Below, one piece after another: positions 17,479 to 26,983 of a stretch of DNA of 64,000 nt. The notes beneath the pieces are model-generated. The model did no database searches. It was not told the origin of the DNA and saw only the letters and a list, made by a program, of their open reading frames with translations. Each line of letters opens with the position of its first letter. Position 1 is the stretch's first letter. The DNA lies in NCBI RefSeq assembly GCF_030160395.1, contig NZ_BSOG01000002.1:1148947-1212946 (forward strand). The letters run 5' to 3'. Origin of the DNA: Chitinimonas prasina (lineage in GTDB: Bacteria; Pseudomonadota; Gammaproteobacteria; Burkholderiales; Chitinimonadaceae). Both the position numbers and the translations under genes were made by a program.

Positions 17479-19497
17479 TCAACCGGCGCCGAAAACCCGC
17501 TCGCGCAGCTTGTGCAGCTGGTCGCGCAGCTCGGCCGCCTTCTCGAACTCCAGGTTCTTGGCCGCTTCCATCATGGATTTTTCTATCTGCTTGAGCTGCT
17601 TGGCCAGCGTCTTCTCGTCCATATCCTCCAGCAGGATACGGCCCTGGCGCTCCAAGCGCTCGGCGCGGGCAGCATCTTCGTCATACACCCCGTCGATGAT
17701 GTCCTTGATGCGCTTGACCACGCCCCGTGGGGTGATCCCATTGGCTTCGTTGAACGCCACCTGCTTGGCCCGCCGCCGCTCGGTCTCGTCGATGGCGCGC
17801 CGCATGCTGTCGGTAATCCGGTCGCCATAGAGTATGGCGGTGCCGTTCAGGTTACGGGCGGCACGGCCTATGGTCTGTATCAACGAGCGTTCGCTGCGCA
17901 GAAAGCCTTCCTTGTCTGCGTCCAATATGGCTACCAAAGATACCTCGGGGATATCCAGGCCCTCGCGCAGCAGGTTGATGCCGATCAGTACATCAAACTC
18001 CCCCAGGCGCAGGTCGCGCAATATCTCCACCCGTTCCACCGTGTCGATGTCCGAATGCAGGTAACGTACCTTGATATGGTGCTCGGTAAAGTAATCGGTC
18101 AGTTGCTCCGCCATGCGTTTGGTGAGCGTGGTCACCAACACCCGCTCGCCTACATCGGTGCGCTTGCGTATCTCGCTCATCAGGTCATCAACCTGGGTGG
18201 CGACCGGCCGCACATGGATAACCGGGTCCACCAGGCCAGTGGGCCGCACCAGTTGTTCCACCACCTTGCCCTGGTGCTCGGCTTCGTACTTGGCTGGCGT
18301 GGCCGAGACAAACACCGTCTGCGGCATCATGGTCTCGAATTCCTCGAACTTGAGCGGCCGGTTGTCCAGCGCGCTGGGCAGACGGAAGCCGTAATCGACC
18401 AGGTTCTCCTTGCGCGACCTGTCACCCTTGTACATGGCACCCACCTGGCCTATCAGCACATGCGATTCGTCCAGGAACATCAAAGCTCCCTCGGGCAAGT
18501 AGTCGATCAGCGTGGGCGGGGGCGAGCCGGCAGGCTTGCCCGAGAAATGCCGCGAGTAGTTTTCAATGCCCTTGCAAAAGCCCATCTCCTGCAGCATTTC
18601 CAAATCGAACTTGGTCCGCTGGTCCAGCCGCTGAGCCTCTACCAGCTTGTGCTCCTTGTGATAGAACTCCAGCCGGGTACGCAGCTCTTCCTTGATGGTC
18701 TCGATGGCGCGCAGCACCGTGGCGCGCGGGGTGACATAGTGGCTGGAAGGGAAAACGGTAAAACGCCCCACCCGTTGCTTGATATGGCCGGTCAGCGGGT
18801 CGAACAGCTGTATCTGCTCGATCTCGTCGTCAAACATGCCGATACGCACCGCCAGATCGGCGTTTTCGGCGGGGAACACATCAATCACATCGCCGCGGAC
18901 CCGGAAGGTACCGCGACCAAAGTCGATCTCATTGCGCTCATACTGCATCTGAACCAGGCGGGTCACCAGTTCGGGCTGAGGCATCTTCTCGCCTTCCCGC
19001 ACGTGCAGAATCATCTTGTGATAGTCGCTGGGGTCGCCAATACCGTAGATGGCCGATACGGTGGCCACGATGATGCAATCGGGCCGCTCCAGCATGGCCT
19101 TGGTGGCCGACAGACGCATCTGCTCGATATGCTCGTTGATCTGCGAGTCTTTCTCGATAAACAGATCACGGCTGGGTACATAGGCCTCGGGCTGGTAGTA
19201 ATCGTAATAAGAGACGAAATACTCCACCGCATTCTCGGGAAAGAACTCCCGGAACTCGGCATACAGCTGCGCCGCCAGGGTCTTGTTAGGTGCCATCACA
19301 ATGGCCGGCCGGCCGGTACGGGCAATCACATTGGCCATGGTGTAGGTCTTACCCGACCCCGTCACCCCCAACAGCGTCTGAAAACGCAAACCGTCCTCCA
19401 GCCCCTCGACCAAGCCATCAATCGCAGAGGGCTGGTCGCCAGCAGGCGGAAAAGGCTGATGCAGGCGGTATGGGCTATCGGGAAAAGTGACGATCAT
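17479..19497 (-). CDS. uvrB: Excinuclease ABC subunit B
   Basis: 672 residues, the usual UvrB length. It is the damage-verifying helicase of nucleotide excision repair. Walker A is [12 protein letters not shown] at about 43-54. The beta-hairpin region is [13 protein letters not shown], the DEAD-box-like motif is MFLDESHV, and helicase motif VI is QTIGRAARN. The C-terminal UVR domain ([29 protein letters not shown] region) binds UvrC. No clear LexA box was seen in the 180 bp upstream. Confidence 0.97.
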   Translation of the reverse strand: MIVTFPDSPYRLHQPFPPAGDQPSAIDGLVEGLEDGLRFQTLLGVTGSGKTYTMANVIARTGRPAIVMAPNKTLAAQLYAEFREFFPENAVEYFVSYYDYYQPEAYVPSRDLFIEKDSQINEHIEQMRLSATKAMLERPDCIIVATVSAIYGIGDPSDYHKMILHVREGEKMPQPELVTRLVQMQYERNEIDFGRGTFRVRGDVIDVFPAENADLAVRIGMFDDEIEQIQLFDPLTGHIKQRVGRFTVFPSSHYVTPRATVLRAIETIKEELRTRLEFYHKEHKLVEAQRLDQRTKFDLEMLQEMGFCKGIENYSRHFSGKPAGSPPPTLIDYLPEGALMFLDESHVLIGQVGAMYKGDRSRKENLVDYGFRLPSALDNRPLKFEEFETMMPQTVFVSATPAKYEAEHQGKVVEQLVRPTGLVDPVIHVRPVATQVDDLMSEIRKRTDVGERVLVTTLTKRMAEQLTDYFTEHHIKVRYLHSDIDTVERVEILRDLRLGEFDVLIGINLLREGLDIPEVSLVAILDADKEGFLRSERSLIQTIGRAARNLNGTAILYGDRITDSMRRAIDETERRRAKQVAFNEANGITPRGVVKRIKDIIDGVYDEDAARAERLERQGRILLEDMDEKTLAKQLKQIEKSMMEAAKNLEFEKAAELRDQLHKLRERVFGAG

Positions 19498-19677
19498 GGT
19501 GGCCTTTTGCAGAACCTGATTGAGAACCTATTAGATTAGGGCGGGTAAAACACCACCCAGACAAACATGGGGCAGCCATTCCACCAACGCCAGCGATTGT
19601 AGCGCCACACAAGGCAAACCGGACGGAAGCAACAGAATCGGCTAAAGTATTTACACCATCCTTGTATCAGACTTGTC

Positions 19678-21744
19678 ATGTCCGAACCCCAAGCCCCGAA
19701 GCTGGATTGGTCTTACGCAGAAGCGCTGCTCGACCGCTTTGGGGATGCAGTATTGGCATTCGACAAGGAACTGGTCTGCCGCTTTGCCAATACAGCGGCC
19801 GCCGAAATGCTGGGCCGGCAGATGCAGGACGTGCTGGAACAACACGCCATGCAGCTCTACCCCAGCGAGCATGCAGACAAGTTCAACAAGGCTCTGGAGG
19901 CCGCGCTGGGTGGCCAGGTCACCCGCAATCGCGGCTGGCGGGATATCCCGTCGCAAGGCCGTCGCTGCCTTGATTTCCGCTTTGAGCCCTGCCTTACCGC
20001 CGACGGCCATATCGCTGGTGCCATGCACAGCGCCCGCGACATTACCGAAATGGCCGAGGTGGAAGAACGCGCCCGGCTCTCGGTCATGATGTTCGAGCAC
20101 ACCACCGAAGGCCTGATGATACTGGGGGCGGACAAGCGCATCCGGCTGGTCAACCCGGCATTCAGCGACCTGACCGGCTTTAGCGCCAGCGATGTGCTGA
20201 ACGAGCAACCCGAACACCTCACACCGTCCGGTCAGGACGAGGCCAACCCCTATCCCGATATCTGGCATGCGCTGGAATACGACAACGCCTGGCAGGGCGA
20301 GGTAATTTACCGCCGTCGCGACGGCCGGCTCATGCCCACCTGGCAAACGGTAGTGCGCGTACGCGATGCCGCGGGCGAGGTAGAGCACTACCTGGCGATT
20401 TTCACTGACCTGACCGAACGCCAGCGTTTTGAGCAGCAACTGGAACGGCTGGTCTACTACGACGTGCTTACCAGCCTGCCCAACCGCGCGTTGCTGTCCG
20501 ACCGCATCGCCCAGGCCATGTCGCGGGCAGAGCGCATGAGCAGCCATATGGCCCTGCTGTTCATCGACCTGGATCGCTTCAAGGCCATCAACGACACCCT
20601 GGGCAATCACCAGGGCGACCAGTTGCTGCGTGCTGTGGCCCAGCGCCTGCGCGATGTCGCCAATATTGAGATGACAGTCTGCCGCTATGGTGCAGATCAG
20701 TTCCTGCTGCTTTACCCCGAGCTGGATACGCCCGACCAGGCCTCCACACTGTGTGGTCGCTTGTTGCTGGCCCTGGCATCGCCTCATCTGGTCGGCTCGC
20801 AAAGCCTGACTATCACCGGCAGCATAGGCGTGGCGGTCTACCCCGACGATGGCATCGAGCGCGAAACCCTGATCCAGCATGCCGAGACCGCCATGCAGGC
20901 CGCAAAGAAGGCGGGCCGCAACACTTTCCGCTTCTTTACCCAAGACATGAACCAGCGCAGTGCTGAATTCCTGCTGCTGGACAACCACCTGCGCCAGGCG
21001 CTGGTCAACCAGGAGTTCCTGCTCTACTACCAGCCGCAGATCGATATCAAGACCCGCGAAGTCATCGGCATGGAAGCCCTGATGCGCTGGCGCCACCCCG
21101 ATCTGGGTCTGGTCCCGCCCAACCGCTTTATACCCGCAGCAGAAGAAACCGGCCTGATCGTACCCATGGGCGAATGGGTACTGCACGAGGCCTGCCGCCA
21201 GAACAAGGCCTGGCAGCGGGCCGGGCTGCTGCACGCCCCTGTTGCCGTCAACGTCTCTGCCCGCCAGTTTGCAGAGCGACTCGAAGACGTCACCACCAAG
21301 GCCCTGCAGGACGCCGGCCTGGCACCCGAATGGCTGGAGCTGGAGGTGACCGAAAGCACACTGATGGACGATGTCAACGAAGCCATCCTCACCCTGGGCG
21401 CGTTGAAGCGCATGGGTGTGCGGCTGTCCATCGACGACTTCGGCACCGGTTATTCCTCGCTCAACTACCTCAAGCGCTTCCCCCTCGACAAGCTCAAGGT
21501 CGACCGCTCTTTTGTCATCGACATACTGGACGACCCGGACGATGCCGCCATCGCGGGCGCCGTAGTCAGCCTGGCCAAGAACCTGCGGCTCAAGGTCATT
21601 GCCGAAGGCGTGGAAACCGCCGAGCAGCTGGATTTTCTGGAGCAACTCGGCTGCGACGAGATGCAGGGCTTTCTGGTCGCCCCGCCCATCCCTGCAGACA
21701 AGGTGCCGGAGTTTCTGGCTCAGTGGCGCAAGAAGCCTGTTTGA
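19678..21744 (+). CDS. PAS-PAS-GGDEF-EAL protein, probable c-di-GMP phosphodiesterase
   Basis: 688 residues, soluble. Two PAS domains are at about 5-125 and 130-260. A GGDEF domain follows (about 265-425) whose active-site loop is degenerate: CRYGADQF instead of GG[DE]EF, so cyclase activity is unlikely. The EAL domain (about 435-685) keeps its catalytic motifs: GMEALMRWRHP, NVSARQF, ELEVTEST, DDFGTGYSSL, KVDRSF and AEGVET. The protein would hydrolyse c-di-GMP in response to a ligand or redox cue sensed by the PAS domains, with the GGDEF domain possibly a GTP sensor. It stands alone, divergent from uvrB. Confidence 0.9.
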   Translation: MSEPQAPKLDWSYAEALLDRFGDAVLAFDKELVCRFANTAAAEMLGRQMQDVLEQHAMQLYPSEHADKFNKALEAALGGQVTRNRGWRDIPSQGRRCLDFRFEPCLTADGHIAGAMHSARDITEMAEVEERARLSVMMFEHTTEGLMILGADKRIRLVNPAFSDLTGFSASDVLNEQPEHLTPSGQDEANPYPDIWHALEYDNAWQGEVIYRRRDGRLMPTWQTVVRVRDAAGEVEHYLAIFTDLTERQRFEQQLERLVYYDVLTSLPNRALLSDRIAQAMSRAERMSSHMALLFIDLDRFKAINDTLGNHQGDQLLRAVAQRLRDVANIEMTVCRYGADQFLLLYPELDTPDQASTLCGRLLLALASPHLVGSQSLTITGSIGVAVYPDDGIERETLIQHAETAMQAAKKAGRNTFRFFTQDMNQRSAEFLLLDNHLRQALVNQEFLLYYQPQIDIKTREVIGMEALMRWRHPDLGLVPPNRFIPAAEETGLIVPMGEWVLHEACRQNKAWQRAGLLHAPVAVNVSARQFAERLEDVTTKALQDAGLAPEWLELEVTESTLMDDVNEAILTLGALKRMGVRLSIDDFGTGYSSLNYLKRFPLDKLKVDRSFVIDILDDPDDAAIAGAVVSLAKNLRLKVIAEGVETAEQLDFLEQLGCDEMQGFLVAPPIPADKVPEFLAQWRKKPV

Positions 21745-21819
21745 TCCTGGGCAAACCAGCCAGCAAATAGCCCGGCATCAAGCCGGGCTAGGGGTGTCCG
21801 TCAGCAAGAGCGTCTGTCG

Positions 21820-23046
21820 CTAGCCCTGCACCTGTACCCGTTTACCTTGCACATTGCGCTCCGCCGGCTTGCCCTGCACCCGTATCTCGCCCGGCCCATC
21901 AGATTGCGCCTCCAGCCGATTGCGCACATCCGCGCTGATATCGCCCGACCCCGTGCTCTGCAGCTTGGCATTCTGCGCCACCAAGCGGCTCAAACCCGCC
22001 TCACCTGGGCCGTCCACCTGCAGCATCAAGTCGCGGGCGCTACCCACGGCCTGCAGGTCGCCCGACCCGGACAGCTGCGCGTGAAAGCGCTCAGCTGCCA
22101 CCGTGCCCAGCATCACATCTCCCGGGCCGTGCATCTCCAGCTCCACATCCTGCATGGATAGCGCGCCGGCATTCAAATCGCCGCTACCGGTGAGCGCGAC
22201 CTTGATGTTGCCAGCCTGGCCCACCAGCCGTATATCGCCGGGGCCGCTGCCATCCACCTTGACCGCACCGCCACTGATGCCATCCACCGCCACACTGCCG
22301 CTGCCGTTGCTCTGCACCAGCAAACCGGCCACCTTGCCTCGCACCGATGCACTGCCTGGGCCATCCAGGCGCAGCTCCGCCGGGCCTTCCAGCCCAGCCA
22401 GCATCAGGTCGCCCGAGCCAGACACGGTCGCCTGCAGGCTGCTGGCCCGGCCCCGCAAGGTCACATCGCCGGGGCCGGATTGATCCAGTATCACGCGGCC
22501 GGCATCCAGTCTGTCCAGCACCAGATCGCCCGAGCCGCTCACGCTACCGTGCAGCTCTGCCACCTTGCCCTCCAGCCGGGTATCGCCAGGGCCGGATGCC
22601 TCCAGCTCAAAGCGCTGTGCATCCAGGCCTTGCACCACCATATCGCCAGAGCCGCTGCTGTTGATGCGCGCCAGCGCCGGCAAAACCAGATTGACCTTCA
22701 ACGGCCGCGTGGACGAGAAATTGCCGTTGGTACGTATCACCAGCGCATCGCCCACCTGTTCAGTCACAATGAACTTGAGCAGATTCTCATCCCCCTCCAG
22801 TGTCATGCTGGCAGCGCTGCCCGCCACCACACGCACATTCACCTCTATCGGCCCGCGCAGCTCTATGCCTTGCACGGCGGCAAGCTGACGGGTCTCGGTC
22901 ACCAGCTTGCCATTGCCTTTCACACCGCCCCAGCCACCCACCGAGACATGCCATTTGCCGCCACCCTCTGTGGTTTCATCGCCATTCACATGCACGGTAC
23001 ACGCCATCATGGGTAGGCACAGCATCAACCAGAGTCCGTTTTTCAT
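21820..23046 (-). CDS. Lipoprotein with DUF2807/GIN-type beta-helix repeats, alternating GSGD and GPGD
   Basis: 408 residues from the ATG at 23046, chosen for its GAGGTG ribosome site; an in-frame start 15 bp upstream lacks one. A signal peptide ends in a lipobox (LCLPMMAC). A WHVSVGGWGGVKGNGKLVTETR segment follows, then a parallel beta-helix-like region of about 14 repeats of 19-20 residues. Each repeat carries SGSGD or SGPGD/E in near-perfect alternation. DUF2807 proteins are bacterial surface or periplasmic proteins of unknown role. It is homologous to the next gene upstream and shares an operator with it. Confidence 0.78.
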   Translation of the reverse strand: MKNGLWLMLCLPMMACTVHVNGDETTEGGGKWHVSVGGWGGVKGNGKLVTETRQLAAVQGIELRGPIEVNVRVVAGSAASMTLEGDENLLKFIVTEQVGDALVIRTNGNFSSTRPLKVNLVLPALARINSSGSGDMVVQGLDAQRFELEASGPGDTRLEGKVAELHGSVSGSGDLVLDRLDAGRVILDQSGPGDVTLRGRASSLQATVSGSGDLMLAGLEGPAELRLDGPGSASVRGKVAGLLVQSNGSGSVAVDGISGGAVKVDGSGPGDIRLVGQAGNIKVALTGSGDLNAGALSMQDVELEMHGPGDVMLGTVAAERFHAQLSGSGDLQAVGSARDLMLQVDGPGEAGLSRLVAQNAKLQSTGSGDISADVRNRLEAQSDGPGEIRVQGKPAERNVQGKRVQVQG

Positions 23047-23063
23047 CGCGCACCTCATCATTA

Positions 23064-23083
23064 AACATACTTATTGGTATGTT
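23064..23083. promoter_or_regulatory. 20-bp palindromic operator upstream of the first GIN lipoprotein
   Basis: AACATACTTATTGGTATGTT has two 7-bp arms around a 6-bp spacer, 17 bp upstream of the start codon. An almost identical palindrome precedes the paralogous gene (24133-24152). The size and symmetry suit a TetR- or GntR-type repressor; no such gene adjoins. Confidence 0.65.
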
Positions 23084-23236
23084 ATATGAAAATTCCCGTT
23101 TAGCCAGCACCGCATTGCTCTCTGGGCATGGCGATGCGATGAATGCAACAGACAGCACCCGGCATAGCCCCAGCAATAAAAAAGCCAGCCCCTCAAGGGC
23201 TGGCTTCATGCCGAACCTGATACAGATTGCTGCCGT

Positions 23237-24112
23237 CTACTCGGCTGCCAGCCTGGCGTTCTCGCCACTCAATTGCTGCTTGGCCGGCTTGCCCCAGATC
23301 GTGATATCGCCCGAACCCATGGCATTGGCAATCACCGAAGCAACGGCATGGACACGCATATCACCCGAGCCCATCAGGTCCAGCTTGGCCTCCTGGCTTT
23401 GCAGCCCCTGCAAGTCCAATTCACCCGAACCCATCACATTGCCCTCCAGCATCTTGGCCAGCCCACTGGCCTCCACCCCGCCGGAACCCTTGATGGCCGC
23501 CTCGAACCTGTCCACCTCGATACGGCCCAGCTTGGCCTCGCCTGAACCCAGCACGTCTATCTTCACGTCGGTAGGCAACAGCCCATCGCCAACCAGGTCG
23601 CCGGAGCCCACCATGCGCACCGTCAATTTGCCCAACTTGCCGCTGAGGCTGGTCTCGCCCGAGCCGGTCGATTCCACCAGCAGGTCTCCGCCAGCCAGGC
23701 CACGCACCGTCACGTCACCCGAGCCTGTATTTTCCAGGCTCGCCAGGGCCGGGGTAACAATGCTCACCTTCAGCCCCTGCTCGGTCGAAAAAGCCCCTTC
23801 GGTCTTGATGATCAGCTTGTCACCCACCTGCTCGGTCACCACCAGCTTGACTAGATTCTCATCGCCCTCCACCACCATGCTGGGGGTATCACCAATACGG
23901 ACGTCCACATCCATGCTTCCCGTAGACTTCACGGTTTTCACAGCCGTGAGGGTACGGCTCTCCTTGGTGACCACGCCATTACCCTTGACTCCGCCCATGC
24001 CGCCGATGGAGACGTGTACCTTGCGGATATCACCCGTCTTCTCATCGTTGTCGACATTGATGCTGCAAGCCGCCAGCGGCAAGCAAAGTGCCAGTAACAA
24101 GCCGTATCTCAT
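23237..24112 (-). CDS. Second DUF2807/GIN-type repeat lipoprotein
   Basis: 291 residues with lipobox LCLPLAAC. The N-terminal VHVSIGGMGGVKGNGVVTKESR segment and the VVEGDENLVKLVVTEQVGDKLIIKT segment match the 408-residue paralogue closely. The repeat region has about eight units with GSGD or GSGE turns and no Pro variants, so it is shorter and simpler. A GAGAGGAG ribosome site precedes the start. The two genes are a local duplication that has since diverged in repeat number and turn chemistry. Confidence 0.78.
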   Translation of the reverse strand: MRYGLLLALCLPLAACSINVDNDEKTGDIRKVHVSIGGMGGVKGNGVVTKESRTLTAVKTVKSTGSMDVDVRIGDTPSMVVEGDENLVKLVVTEQVGDKLIIKTEGAFSTEQGLKVSIVTPALASLENTGSGDVTVRGLAGGDLLVESTGSGETSLSGKLGKLTVRMVGSGDLVGDGLLPTDVKIDVLGSGEAKLGRIEVDRFEAAIKGSGGVEASGLAKMLEGNVMGSGELDLQGLQSQEAKLDLMGSGDMRVHAVASVIANAMGSGDITIWGKPAKQQLSGENARLAAE

Positions 24113-24132
24113 TGTCTATCTCCTCTCAGGTA

Positions 24133-24152
24133 AACATTCTTATTGGTATGTT
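24133..24152. promoter_or_regulatory. Second copy of the palindromic operator
   Basis: AACATTCTTATTGGTATGTT differs from the copy at 23064 by one base and lies 20 bp upstream of the second lipoprotein gene. The conserved bases extend into TATAT on the outer side, a probable -10 element on the minus strand. Confidence 0.65.
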
Positions 24153-24196
24153 ATATCCATTACCCCGGAAATGCACGCCCTCCTGTCGGGTTGCGT

Positions 24197-25132
24197 TCAG
24201 TCCTCGCCCTTGTTGTTGAGCGCCGCATCCACCACGGCACGGGTCAGGTGCGGTGCAAAGCGCTCGATAAAGGAATAGGTATAGCCACGCAGATAGGCAT
24301 CGCGGCGTATGCCGATATGGGTGGTCGAAGGCTCGAACAGGTGCGAGGCATCGATGGCAAACAGGCCCACATCACGCTTTACGTCAAACGCCATGCTGGC
24401 CACGATGCCGATGCCCAAGCCCAGGCCCACATAGGTCTTGATCACGTCGGTATCGATGGCAGTCAGCACCACATTGGGCGCCAGCCCGCACGATTCAAAC
24501 GCTCGATTGATCTTGGAGCGGCCGGTAAAGGCAAAGTCGTAGGTAATGATGGGGTACTTGGCCACATCCTCTATGCGCAACTGCCCTTTGAGATCCAGCA
24601 AGGGGTGGTTGTCCGGCACGATGATGCTGCGGTTCCAGCTGTAGCAATCGAGCATGGCCAGCTCGGGGAACTGGTCTATCCCCTCGGTCGCGATGGCGAT
24701 ATCGGCCGAGCCATCCATCACGAACTCGCAGATCTGGGTCGGGCTGCCCTGCTTGATAGAGAGCTTGACCCCAGGGTAGCGCTGCATGAAGTCATGTATG
24801 GTCGGCGGCAAGGCGTAACGTGCCTGGGTATGGGTGGTGGCCACCACCAGCCCCCCCTCCTGCTCGTTGACGAACTCCTCGGCCACTCGCTTCAGATTCT
24901 TGGCCTCGCGCAGGATACGCTCGGATATCTTCAGTATCTCTTTGCCCGGCGCGGTTACATCCACCACCCGCTTGCCGTTGCGCACAAACACCTGCACCCC
25001 CAGCTCATCTTCCAGCAGGCGTATCTGCTTCGATATACCCGGCTGAGAGGTATGCAAGGCCTCGGCCGCGTCCGATACATTCAGGCCCTGCTTGGCCACT
25101 TCCACGAGATAACGCAGTTGCTGAAGCTTCAT
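24197..25132 (-). CDS. cysB: CysB-type LysR regulator of sulfur assimilation
   Basis: 311 residues from MKLQQLRYLVEVAKQG; the upstream extension to 25177 has no ribosome site. The N-terminal winged HTH is NVSDAAEALHTSQPGISKQIRLLEDELG. The effector domain shows CysB hallmarks (TTHTQARYALP, KQGSPTQICEFV, TEGIDQFPEL, DTDVIKTYVGLGLGIGI). CysB activates cysteine biosynthesis genes and responds to N-acetylserine, sulfate or thiosulfate. It is divergent from the exporter/APS-reductase genes, which are plausible targets. Confidence 0.92.
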   Translation of the reverse strand: MKLQQLRYLVEVAKQGLNVSDAAEALHTSQPGISKQIRLLEDELGVQVFVRNGKRVVDVTAPGKEILKISERILREAKNLKRVAEEFVNEQEGGLVVATTHTQARYALPPTIHDFMQRYPGVKLSIKQGSPTQICEFVMDGSADIAIATEGIDQFPELAMLDCYSWNRSIIVPDNHPLLDLKGQLRIEDVAKYPIITYDFAFTGRSKINRAFESCGLAPNVVLTAIDTDVIKTYVGLGLGIGIVASMAFDVKRDVGLFAIDASHLFEPSTTHIGIRRDAYLRGYTYSFIERFAPHLTRAVVDAALNNKGED

Positions 25133-25281
25133 GTGCCACCCTGACTCTGCGCCCTGCCCGGCCTGGCTGCCGGGCAACGCTAAATTGAAATAACCGAGTT
25201 GTATAAAATCTTAACACATGAGTCTTTAATGATTATTAGGCTGTAGGGCTAGCATGGCAGGCTTTCCCCCAGACTGTCTGT

Positions 25282-26055
25282 ATGGATCTCGCCTATATCA
25301 TCGCTGGCCTTGCCGTGGGTTTCATCGTCGGCCTTACCGGCGTGGGTGGCGGCTCGCTGATGACGCCCGTACTGCTTTGGTTCGGCATCAACCCAGCCAC
25401 CGCCGTCGGCACCGACCTGCTTTATGCCGCCTTCACCAAGTGCGGCGGCGTTATCGTGCACCAGCGCGCTGGCAATATAGACTGGAAGGTCAACGGCTGG
25501 CTGACCGCAGGCAGTGTCCCCGCCGCTTTGCTTACCGTCCTGGTGCTGCATGTCTGGCACCCCGATGTCACCACCCTCAATGCCCTGATCAAGCACGCCC
25601 TTGGCATTGCCCTGCTGCTCACCGCCCTCGCCATCGTGTTCAAGACACGCCTGCTGGCACTGACCCGTGGCAAACAAGCAACATCCTCCGACAGCAAGCC
25701 CTCGCTCCCCCTCAAGACAGTCCTGGTCGGCGTGCTGCTAGGCGTGCTGGTGACCCTGACTTCCATCGGCGCAGGCGCCATCGGCACCATTGCGCTTTTC
25801 CTGCTGTTCCCGCTGATTCCCACCGCCCGCCTGGTCGGCACCGAAATCGCCCACGCCGTCCCGCTGACGCTGATCGCCGGCCTGGGTCACGCCGGCCTGG
25901 GCCACGTAGACTGGTTGCTGCTGGCCAACCTGCTTTGCGGCTCGCTGCCCGGCATCTGGGTGGGCAGCCACCTTACCGGCCGCGTGCCCGACGGCGCCCT
26001 GCGCCCGGTACTGGCCCTGATGCTCGCCTTGGTCGGCCTCAAGCTGGTCTGGTAG
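25282..26055 (+). CDS. TauE/SafE-family sulfite/sulfonate exporter-like membrane protein
   Basis: 257 residues with about eight predicted membrane helices. It has the family motif GLTGVGGGSLMTPVLLWFG near the N-terminus and its second copy (TSIGAGAIGTIALFLLFP) at about 160. TauE/SafE proteins move sulfite or organosulfonates across the inner membrane. Placement between cysB and the APS reductase gene supports a sulfur-oxyanion role here. Confidence 0.85.
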   Translation: MDLAYIIAGLAVGFIVGLTGVGGGSLMTPVLLWFGINPATAVGTDLLYAAFTKCGGVIVHQRAGNIDWKVNGWLTAGSVPAALLTVLVLHVWHPDVTTLNALIKHALGIALLLTALAIVFKTRLLALTRGKQATSSDSKPSLPLKTVLVGVLLGVLVTLTSIGAGAIGTIALFLLFPLIPTARLVGTEIAHAVPLTLIAGLGHAGLGHVDWLLLANLLCGSLPGIWVGSHLTGRVPDGALRPVLALMLALVGLKLVW

Positions 26056-26100
26056 ATAACTCCCCCATGAGCGCCCGTAGAGGCGCCAACATCGTCATGG

Positions 26101-26832
26101 ATGCCCGAAACCATGGAAACCGTACTGAGCCCCGAACTCCAGGCCAAACTGGCCCACACCCTCACCTTGCTGCAACAGGTAGCGCGTGAACATTCTCCCG
26201 CCGTCTTCGCTAACTCCCTTGGTGCGGAGGACATGGTGCTGACCGACCTGATCGCCCGGCACCAGCTGGATATCGGCATCTTCAGCCTGGACACCGGCCG
26301 CCTGCCAGCCGAAACCTACGAGCTAATGCAGAGCACGGCCGAGGCCTATCCCGACACCCGCGTGTTGGTCTACTTCCCACGCGCCGAGTCAGTCGAGCAA
26401 TACGTCAATGAGCAAGGCATCAACGCCTTCTATCAATCCATCGAAGCACGCAAGGCCTGCTGCCGTATCCGCAAGCTGGAACCCCTGGCACGCGCCCTGG
26501 CCGGCAAACAGGCATGGGTCACCGGCCTGCGCCGCGAGCAATCGACCACCCGCACTGATATGGCGGAACAGGAGTGGGACGAGGCCAACGGCCTCACCAA
26601 GTTCAACCCGCTGCTGGAATGGACCGAAAAAGAAGTGTGGGCCTATATCAAGGCCTACCAGGTGCCTTACAACGCCCTGCACGACCGCCACTACCCCAGC
26701 ATAGGCTGCGCCCCCTGCACCCGCGCCATCGCCGCCGGCGAAGACGTCCGCGCAGGCCGCTGGTGGTGGGAGAACCCCGAGAACAAGGAGTGCGGCCTGC
26801 ACGCCAAAATCAGTGCGCTACCGACCCGGTAA
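26101..26832 (+). CDS. cysH: Assimilatory adenylyl-sulfate (APS/PAPS) reductase
   Basis: 243 residues. It reduces APS to sulfite with thioredoxin electrons. The PP-loop fold (SLGAEDMVLTDLI) precedes the iron-sulfur cysteines Cys120-Cys121 and Cys203/Cys206 (SIGCAPCTR), which mark the APS-using, [4Fe-4S] type. The catalytic Cys231 sits in KECGLH. A start at 26113 is also possible. It follows the TauE-type gene by 45 bp and precedes tRNA-Ser. Confidence 0.93.
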   Translation: MPETMETVLSPELQAKLAHTLTLLQQVAREHSPAVFANSLGAEDMVLTDLIARHQLDIGIFSLDTGRLPAETYELMQSTAEAYPDTRVLVYFPRAESVEQYVNEQGINAFYQSIEARKACCRIRKLEPLARALAGKQAWVTGLRREQSTTRTDMAEQEWDEANGLTKFNPLLEWTEKEVWAYIKAYQVPYNALHDRHYPSIGCAPCTRAIAAGEDVRAGRWWWENPENKECGLHAKISALPTR

Positions 26833-26892
26833 AAAACTTGCGCGCTGGTGATTGCATAGGCCGGGTAGCTACGGCATAATGCGCGGCTTCGC

Positions 26893-26983
26893 GGAAAGGT
26901 GGATGAGTGGTTTAAGTCGCACGCCTGGAAAGCGTGTATAGGTTAATAGCCTATCGGGGGTTCGAATCCCCCCCTTTCCGCCA
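26893..26983 (+). tRNA. tRNA-Ser (anticodon GGA)
   Basis: 91 bases including encoded CCA. The acceptor GGAAAGG pairs with CCTTTCC, the anticodon loop is CTGGAAA, a long variable arm (TAGGTTAATAGCCTA) marks a class II tRNA, and the T-loop is TTCGAAT. The 3' 25 bases (26960-26984) are duplicated at 35550-35574 and form the left attachment site of the prophage. The tRNA remains complete after integration. Confidence 0.97.

Noticed and set aside
17512-19539. Plus-strand frame opposite uvrB, and a similar minus-strand frame (19651-21645) opposite the EAL gene
   Set aside because: Both are codon-bias shadows of strongly supported genes.
21900-23990. Regular repeats that might suggest a CRISPR array
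   Set aside because: They are protein-coding repeats (GSGD/GPGD units) with variable sequence, not identical direct repeats with unique spacers. No cas gene or CRISPR array was found in the window.
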